From Desulfotignum sp. (GTDB lineage: Bacteria > Desulfobacterota > Desulfobacteria > Desulfobacterales > Desulfobacteraceae), in NCBI GenBank assembly GCA_011390635.1, contig JAABSA010000028.1, forward strand, positions 5,080-51,633: a stretch of 46,554 bases of DNA. Direction: 5' to 3'. Under the pieces are notes generated by a model that worked only from the letters and a program-made list of their open reading frames with translations, did no database searches and had not been told where the DNA came from. The translations under genes were made by a program, and so were the position numbers. This document shows, piece after piece, positions 41,525 through 46,554 of the stretch. The stretch's first letter is position 1; every line of letters begins with the position of its first letter.

Positions 41525-43237
41525 ATGTTTGACATGCTTGATGGATGGAAATTTCTGGCAGGATTGGGCATCTTTCTGTTCGGCATGTTCATGATGGAAG
41601 AATCCATAAAGCTCCTGTCCGGACGGTCTTTTAAAATATTGATCCGCCGGTATACCGGCACCCGCATCAAGGGTCTGTTCAGCGGTATTGTCAGTACAGC
41701 CGTACTGCAGAGCAGTTCCGCCGTTTCCCTCATGGTTCTGGCCTTTGTGGGGGCAGGGCTGGTGACCCTGATCAACGCCATTGCCGTCATCATGGGTGCC
41801 AAAGTTGGTACCACCATTACCGCATGGATCGTGGCCATATTCGGCTTTACATTCAAAATAGAAACCTTTGCCCTGCCCCTTATCGGACTGGGGGGGATCG
41901 GCCTGATCTTTTTATCCAAATCCACCCGGTATGTAAATATCAGCAAACTGCTTATTTCCTTCGGGTTCCTGTTCCACGGACTGGATTTCATGAAAACCAG
42001 TGTAGAACATCTGGCAGCTGCCATTGACATTGCTGCCCTGCCCACTTTCGGCCCCTTTGTCTATATTCTTGCCGGTATTCTGCTCACCGCGATCATGCAG
42101 TCCAGCTCCGCCACCATTGCCGTGGTACTGACCACGCTTTTTTCAGGCATCATAAATTTTCAGGCTGCAGCCGCCATGGTGATAGGCGCCAATGTCGGCA
42201 CTACCGTCACCATTCTTCTGGGTGCCATCGGCGGCATCCCTGCCAAAAAACAGGCCGCTGTCAGTTCCCTGGTGTTCAGCACCGGCACAGCCACCGTTGT
42301 GATGCTCTTGCTTCCTGTTATCTTCTGGCTGATCCTTGATCTGTTTGCCTTTACGGACAACCCTGTTCTGGGAGTGGCGCTTTTCCACACCTTGTTCAAT
42401 GTCGTGGGAGTTATCCTCTTTTTTCCCCTGATCCCTTTTATGGCCGGCCGCCTGGAGCAGCTGTTTATTGAAAAAAAACCTGTCCTGGCCCGGTATATCA
42501 TCAATACCTCCCCTGAAGTGCCGGATGCAGCCATTGCAGCCCTTCGCAAAGAAATTCAGCACCAACTGCATCTGTCCATGCTGTATACCGCCAGAAAATA
42601 CCATATCGTCAAACCGTCCCACCACCGCGCAAACAAAAAAAAACAAAGCAGCACAAGTGCCGGAATGGCAGTTCAGGTGGGTTATGCGGATCTGGAAAAT
42701 CTCCATTCACAAATTTTTGCCTTTTACGCCCGGATCCAGGCACAGCCTTTGGATGAAAATGAAGCCATGCGCATGGAACCTTTGATGCGTGCCAGCCGCA
42801 GCATTATGAATGCCACCCGCAATTTTACTGACATAATGGAAGAAATCAATGATATCGGTAATGATGAAAAAACCATTATGGTGTCCATGAACCAAAATTT
42901 CATATCCCGTCTGAATGCAATGAAAAACCGCGTCGAACGTGTTATGGGGACGCTTGAAAACCAGACAGGTTCTGTAAGTGATATACAGGGTTTTTTGAAC
43001 AATTGTTTTTTCAGTGTTGAAGAAGAGGACAAACAGTTCATTCAGGCCTGCTCCAGGGCCATTGCACAAAAAACCATCAAAGAAACCGATGTATCCCGTC
43101 TGCTGATGGTCAACCGGTTGTTCACCCAGTCCTGCCGAATGATTGTTTTAAGTATGCAGGGCATTTCAAAAATACCTGATACAGGGCAGAATCCTGCCGG
43201 CAAAAGTCCGGGAGTGATTCCGCCCGATATGCAATGA
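41525..43237 (+). CDS. Na/Pi cotransporter family protein with PhoU-like C-terminal domain
   Basis: 570 residues. The N-terminal about 310 residues hold about eight membrane helices with the two inverted NptA/PNaS repeats, each with the QSSS motif: VSTAVLQSSSAVSLMVLAFV (about 56-76) and LTAIMQSSSATIAVVLTTLF (about 183-203), each followed by GAKVGTT or GANVGTT. The C-terminal half (about 370-550) is a helical PhoU-like domain. It would bring in phosphate with sodium, and the PhoU part may gate it. GGGAAAAT precedes ATG 41525. It lies between the two parts of the formate dehydrogenase, whose terminators isolate it; no functional link is visible. Confidence 0.93.
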   Translation: MFDMLDGWKFLAGLGIFLFGMFMMEESIKLLSGRSFKILIRRYTGTRIKGLFSGIVSTAVLQSSSAVSLMVLAFVGAGLVTLINAIAVIMGAKVGTTITAWIVAIFGFTFKIETFALPLIGLGGIGLIFLSKSTRYVNISKLLISFGFLFHGLDFMKTSVEHLAAAIDIAALPTFGPFVYILAGILLTAIMQSSSATIAVVLTTLFSGIINFQAAAAMVIGANVGTTVTILLGAIGGIPAKKQAAVSSLVFSTGTATVVMLLLPVIFWLILDLFAFTDNPVLGVALFHTLFNVVGVILFFPLIPFMAGRLEQLFIEKKPVLARYIINTSPEVPDAAIAALRKEIQHQLHLSMLYTARKYHIVKPSHHRANKKKQSSTSAGMAVQVGYADLENLHSQIFAFYARIQAQPLDENEAMRMEPLMRASRSIMNATRNFTDIMEEINDIGNDEKTIMVSMNQNFISRLNAMKNRVERVMGTLENQTGSVSDIQGFLNNCFFSVEEEDKQFIQACSRAIAQKTIKETDVSRLLMVNRLFTQSCRMIVLSMQGISKIPDTGQNPAGKSPGVIPPDMQ

Positions 43238-43320
43238 TACTATATTTTGTATTTTTCCCGGTAAAAATAAAACCATTTCATCCGGAGAAAACCCGGGTAT
43301 ATTCATAAAAATAACAAAGT

Positions 43321-43377
43321 AAAAAAAACCAGCGTTCCCGACTCAATTATGTTGGCAGAAACGCTGGCAGTTTTTTT
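43321..43377. terminator. Bidirectional terminator between the Na/Pi cotransporter and fdhA
   Basis: CCAGCGTT (43329-43336) pairs with AACGCTGG (43360-43367). Seven T residues follow on the plus strand (43371-43377) and eight A residues precede it (43321-43328), giving a T run on the minus strand. It serves both convergent genes. Confidence 0.88.
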
Positions 43378-43417
43378 GTGTTTTTCTGTTTGTTTTAGAT
43401 CAAACAGGTCTTTCAGG

Positions 43418-46192
43418 TTATGCAGCCGGCTCAATGTTGATGGCGCATACCTTGAGTTCCGGAATTTTGGCAGTGGGGTCCAGTTTGGCATTGGTCAGCT
43501 TATTGGCTGCTGCCTGGGCAAAATGGAAAGGTATAAAAATAGTTCCCTCCACTGCCTTATGGGAAACCTGTAGTTTGGCGCTGATTTTTCCTCGCCGGGA
43601 TGACACATTGACAAGCGCCCCTGTATCCAGACCCAGTTTTTTGGCATCTGTTTTTGATATCTCCACAAAACACTCCGGAGACATCTGGTTCAGTCCCTCG
43701 GTGCGCATGGTCATGGTACGGGTATGGTAGTGGTAAAGCACCCTTCCTGTGGTCAGAACAAAAGGATAATCATCGCTTACCTGTTCTGCCGGAGGCTGGT
43801 GCTCAATGGCATGAAACAACCCTTTTCCCCTGGTGAACTGGGTGGTATGCAGAATCGGGGTGCCGGGATGGCTTTCATCGGGGCAGGGCCAGTGAATGCC
43901 CTTCTTGTCAATGCGCTCCCAGGTGATGCCCCGGTAGGACGGGGTAACCGCACAGATCTCCTTGAAAATTTCATGGCTGTTTTCATACTGCATGTCGTAT
44001 CCCATGCGCCGGGCAATATCACAGATGATGTCCCAGTCAGGACGGGCGCCTTCCGGCCCGTTTACCGCTTTTCTCACCCGCTGGACCCTGCGTTCCGTAT
44101 TGGAAAAAGTACCGTCTTTTTCCGCCCAGCACAAGGAGGGCAGCACCACGTCTGCCATGGCAGTCGTTTCTGTTTGGAAAATGTCCTGGACTACCAGAAA
44201 TTCCAGGTTGGCCAGGGCTTTTTCCGCATGGTTCAGATCCGGATCCGATACCATGGGATTTTCCCCTATGACATACATGGATTTGAATTCACCAGCATAA
44301 GCTTTTTCAATCATTTCAGTCACGGGTATTCCTGGTTTGGCCGGCAAGCCGGTCACCTTCCAGGCTTTTTCATAGCTTTGTCTGGCCTCGTCACTGGAGA
44401 CTGCCTGGTAGGCGGTGAACACATTGGGAAGCCCGCCCATATCACAGGCACCCTGGACATTGTTCTGGCCCCGCAAAGGATTGACCCCGCCGCCGGGTTT
44501 GCCCAGGTGACCGCAGAGCATGGATAAATTAGCCAATGATTTGACATTGTCGGTCCCGCAGGTGTGCTGGGTGATGCCCATGCAGTAGCAGATGGCAGCT
44601 GCCGGGGCCTTGGCAAATTCTCTCGCCACTTCAATAATATCTTCGGCAGCAATCCCGGTAATCTTTTCCACATGCTCCGGGGTGTAGGATGCCACCACTT
44701 CTTTCAACGCTTCAAAATTTTCGGTGCGCGCTTCAATGAATGCCTTAGCATGAAGGTCTTCCTTGATGATCACATGCATCAACCCGTTTATCCAGGCGAT
44801 ATCTGTTCCAGGATTGGGCCGCAGCCATTTTGCGGCAAGATCAACAAGTTTCACCCGCCTTGGATCAACCACATACAGTTTCTTGCCTTTCAAGGCAGCC
44901 CGTTTTATGAAAGTGGACAAAACCGGATGGTTTTCCGTGGTATTGGACCCGGTCACCAGGATCAGGTCCGAGGTTTCAAGATCAGCGATGGTGTTTGTCA
45001 TGGCACCACTTCCAAATGCTGCAGCCAGACCGGCTACGGTGGAGCTGTGTCACAGTCGCGCACAATGGTCGATATTGTTTGTCTTGAGCACCGCCCGGGT
45101 GAATTTCTGGGCAATGTAATTGTCTTCATTGGTGGTCCGGGCAGAGGTGAGCACCCCCATGGTATCAGCCCCGTGCCGGTCCCGGATCTCGGCAAATTTT
45201 TTTGCAACAAAATCCAGGGCTTCATCCCAGGAGGCCGGCACCTGTTTGCCCTCTTTTTTGATCAACGGGGTGGTCAGCCGGTCCTGCGAGCTGACAAAAT
45301 CAAATCCATACCTGCCCTTGACGCACAGCCTGCCCAGATTGGGTTCTGCATCTTCAACACCGGTAATTTTCATGATGGTATTGTCCTGGATATGGAGCAG
45401 CTGCTGACATCCCACACCACAATAGGGACAGGTGGTTCTGATTTTTTCGGTTTCCCAGGGCCGTCCTTTTCCCAGGTTTTTCTTGTCCACAAGTGCTCCC
45501 ACCGGGCAAACCTGGACACATTCCCCGCAGAATACGCAGCTGGAATGCATCAGGGTTGTGCCGGTTCCGGCAATGATTTTGCCGTTGTTGCCCCGGAAAC
45601 CAAAATCAATGGCCTGGTTCACCTGGACTTCATTGCAGGCAGCAACACACCTGCCGCAGAGAATGCAGCGGGACATATCCCGGATAAGAAACGGGTTGTC
45701 ATCTTCCACCGGCAGTTCCAGAGGTTTTCTGTGCCGGCCGCTGACCCGGCCTTTCACCTGATACCGGTAGGCAAGGGTCTGAAGTTCACAATCACCCCAT
45801 ACCGGACAGAGTTCCTCTTTTTTATCATTTTCCATGGCCGCAATCTGAAAATCGGTCCAGGATTCATCTGCAGCAGACCCGATGTCACAATTGTGATTGC
45901 CTGAATCCAGCATCAATCCCAGATATATTTTTCGGTACGAGACGACCTCGGGAGATTCTGTATGAACCACCATGTCTTTTTTAGCAGGGGTACTGCAGGA
46001 TGAGACCAGTTTTTTGCCCCAGGATTCTTCCAGTTCCACAATGCAGATACGGCATGCCCCTGTAGCCCTGGTGCCTTTAAGATGGCATAGGTTCGGGATA
46101 TCAATGTTATTATTTTGTGCTATTTGCAGAATGGTCTGGCCGGGTTCGAAATCATAGGTGTGACCATTGATAGTGATGCTGTTTTGATCCAT
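43418..46192 (-). CDS. fdhA: Selenocysteine formate dehydrogenase, NuoG-like catalytic subunit FdhA
   Basis: 924 residues when UGA 45052-45050 is read as Sec381; otherwise it would split into two frames. Oxidises formate (or reduces CO2) at a Mo/W-bis-pyranopterin site. N-terminal [2Fe-2S] domain (CHLKGTRATGACRICIVELE), a His-Cys segment (NHNCDIG, then LCPVWGDCELQ, separated by an insertion of about 25 residues), and two [4Fe-4S] motifs (CILCGRCVAACNEVQ; CVFCGECVQVCPVGALV). The catalytic domain begins with CPYCGVGCQQLL, and the active site reads NNIDHCARL-U-HSSTV. The C-terminal domain has FVLTTGRVLYHYHT. No Tat signal, so cytoplasmic. AAGGA lies 8 nt before ATG 46192. The diaphorase partners are the NuoE- and NuoF-like genes to the left. 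Confidence 0.96.
45021..45052 (-). promoter_or_regulatory. Bacterial SECIS element of fdhA with its UGA codon
   Basis: UGA at 45052-45050. The apical stem GTAGCC (45037-45032) pairs with GGCTGC (45026-45021, one G-U) around the loop GGTCT (45031-45027). This loop is the same as that of the well-studied E. coli fdhF element, and it begins 18 nt after the UGA. Confidence 0.93.
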
Positions 46193-46259
46193 GGGTGAAT
46201 CCTTCTTTGAATTGTTACATTTTCATCGACCCTGTTTTTATACTCGGCAATTTCAAAGG

Positions 46260-46288
46260 CATGTATCACAAACCGTGAACTGTGTCAA
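46260..46288 (-). promoter_or_regulatory. Possible promoter of fdhA
   Basis: On the minus strand TTGACA (46288-46283) and, 17 nt on, TACATG (46265-46260). The -35 is perfect, the -10 poor, so an activator may be needed. An inverted repeat, CACAC-AATTG-GTGTG, near 46334-46350 lies upstream. Confidence 0.4.
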
Positions 46289-46391
46289 CAAAATCGGCCT
46301 GCAAAACACTGCAAATTAGCATATGCCATTACATCACACAATTGGTGTGGTCCGCCACCCTCTCGAATACGGATCAAATCCAGGGAGATGG

Positions 46392-46420
46392 TTGACATTT
46401 TGCCCATTTAATGGTTATAG
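46392..46420 (+). promoter_or_regulatory. Putative promoter of the gene at 46488
   Basis: TTGACA (46392-46397), a 17-nt spacer and TTATAG (46415-46420), divergent from fdhA. The leader would be about 60 nt. Confidence 0.55.
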
Positions 46421-46487
46421 AATAAAGAATTTATTGAACCGTTTCAAAAATATACATCAACCGTAAAATATAGGTAAAGGATACGGC

Positions 46488-46554
46488 ATGATTCAGTCAA
46501 TTTTGATGATGGGGGGACTGGGGGTTGTCATTGGTACGGCTCTGGTAATCGCTT
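46488..46554 (+). CDS. 5' end of a probable rnfB-like gene (truncated by window end)
   Basis: Only 22 residues are visible: a start MIQSILMMGGLG, then VVIGTALVIA, forming one hydrophobic segment. RnfB proteins begin with such a membrane anchor, often with a Gly-Leu-Gly motif, before the Fe-S clusters. AAAGGA lies 6 nt before ATG 46488, and a promoter is upstream, so it is a real gene. The assignment rests on a short stretch and on the absence of rnfB from the rnf operon in this window; another small membrane-anchored Fe-S protein is possible. Confidence 0.5.
   Translation, partial: MIQSILMMGGLGVVIGTALVIA

Noticed and set aside
45050-45052. fdhA as a pseudogene or two separate genes
   Set aside because: The stop is TGA at the known Sec position and is followed by a canonical SECIS loop; both halves are in one frame and complete.
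44564-45904. Long plus-strand open frame opposite fdhA
   Set aside because: Antisense shadow; the minus strand encodes conserved FdhA Fe-S and catalytic motifs across the whole stretch.
46334-46350. Operator for fdhA (CACAC-AATTG-GTGTG)
   Set aside because: Five-base arms are too short to claim a regulator site from one occurrence; mentioned only in the promoter entry.

Overview
The window most likely comes from a strictly anaerobic, selenocysteine-using member of the Desulfobacterota, probably close to Desulfobacteraceae such as Desulfotignum or Desulfobacula. This rests on an Rnf operon with a multihaem cytochrome c, a formate dehydrogenase with NAD-type diaphorase subunits, a UGA-containing selD and fdhA, and the purine gene architecture. 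No sulfate-reduction gene (apr, dsrAB, sat) is in view, so the lineage is an inference from gene content.

Layout. 1-2.7 kb: a hybrid histidine kinase (cut at the left edge) and a response regulator carrying an orphan kinase dimerisation domain. 2.8-8.4 kb: queuosine precursor transporter, glycyl-tRNA synthetase, cyclopropane fatty acid synthase, then a selenium pair (selD with an in-frame UGA, and yedF). 8.6 kb: tRNA-Asn with promoter and terminator. 8.8-15.3 kb: a small protein of unknown function, an RseC-like protein, a tetrahaem cytochrome, rnfCDGEA without rnfB, and mltG. 15.3-18 kb: a Smr-domain protein and an RNase II-like protein. 18-21 kb (minus strand): purH split into two genes, followed by a diguanylate cyclase that overlaps the second one. 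21-25.5 kb: a glutamate-dehydrogenase-family enzyme fused to CBS domains, an MFS transporter and a DUF362 ferredoxin-like protein. 25.6-32.2 kb: EF-G, a DUF1992 protein, a SHOCT protein, D-Ala-D-Ala ligase, a PurD-PurE fusion and a Sua5/YrdC enzyme. 32.3 kb: tRNA-Leu.

32.5-39 kb is an accessory stretch. It holds a DsrE-like exported protein and a lipocalin lipoprotein, each preceded by a copy of the same ~90-bp sequence. It also holds relics of an SRAP gene, an SMP-30/gluconolactonase gene and a sensor diguanylate cyclase, and a 976-residue exported protein with a zincin-like HELFH motif. 39-46.2 kb carries NuoE-like and NuoF-like diaphorase genes, a Na/Pi cotransporter and, convergently, a selenocysteine fdhA. 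At 46488 a gene begins whose 22 visible residues resemble the membrane N-terminus of RnfB.

The main theme is anaerobic electron transfer. Formate oxidation by selenocysteine FdhA with the NuoEF-like diaphorase would feed NAD(H), perhaps with ferredoxin. The Rnf complex would link soluble carriers to an ion gradient. Its RnfC lacks the motifs normally tied to FMN/NADH binding, its RnfD flavin motif is altered and its operon encodes a tetrahaem cytochrome, so it may couple to cytochromes rather than to NAD. selD and yedF belong to the selenium metabolism that fdhA depends on. The purine genes show three unusual architectures: split purH, a purH-diguanylate cyclase overlap, and the PurD-PurE fusion.
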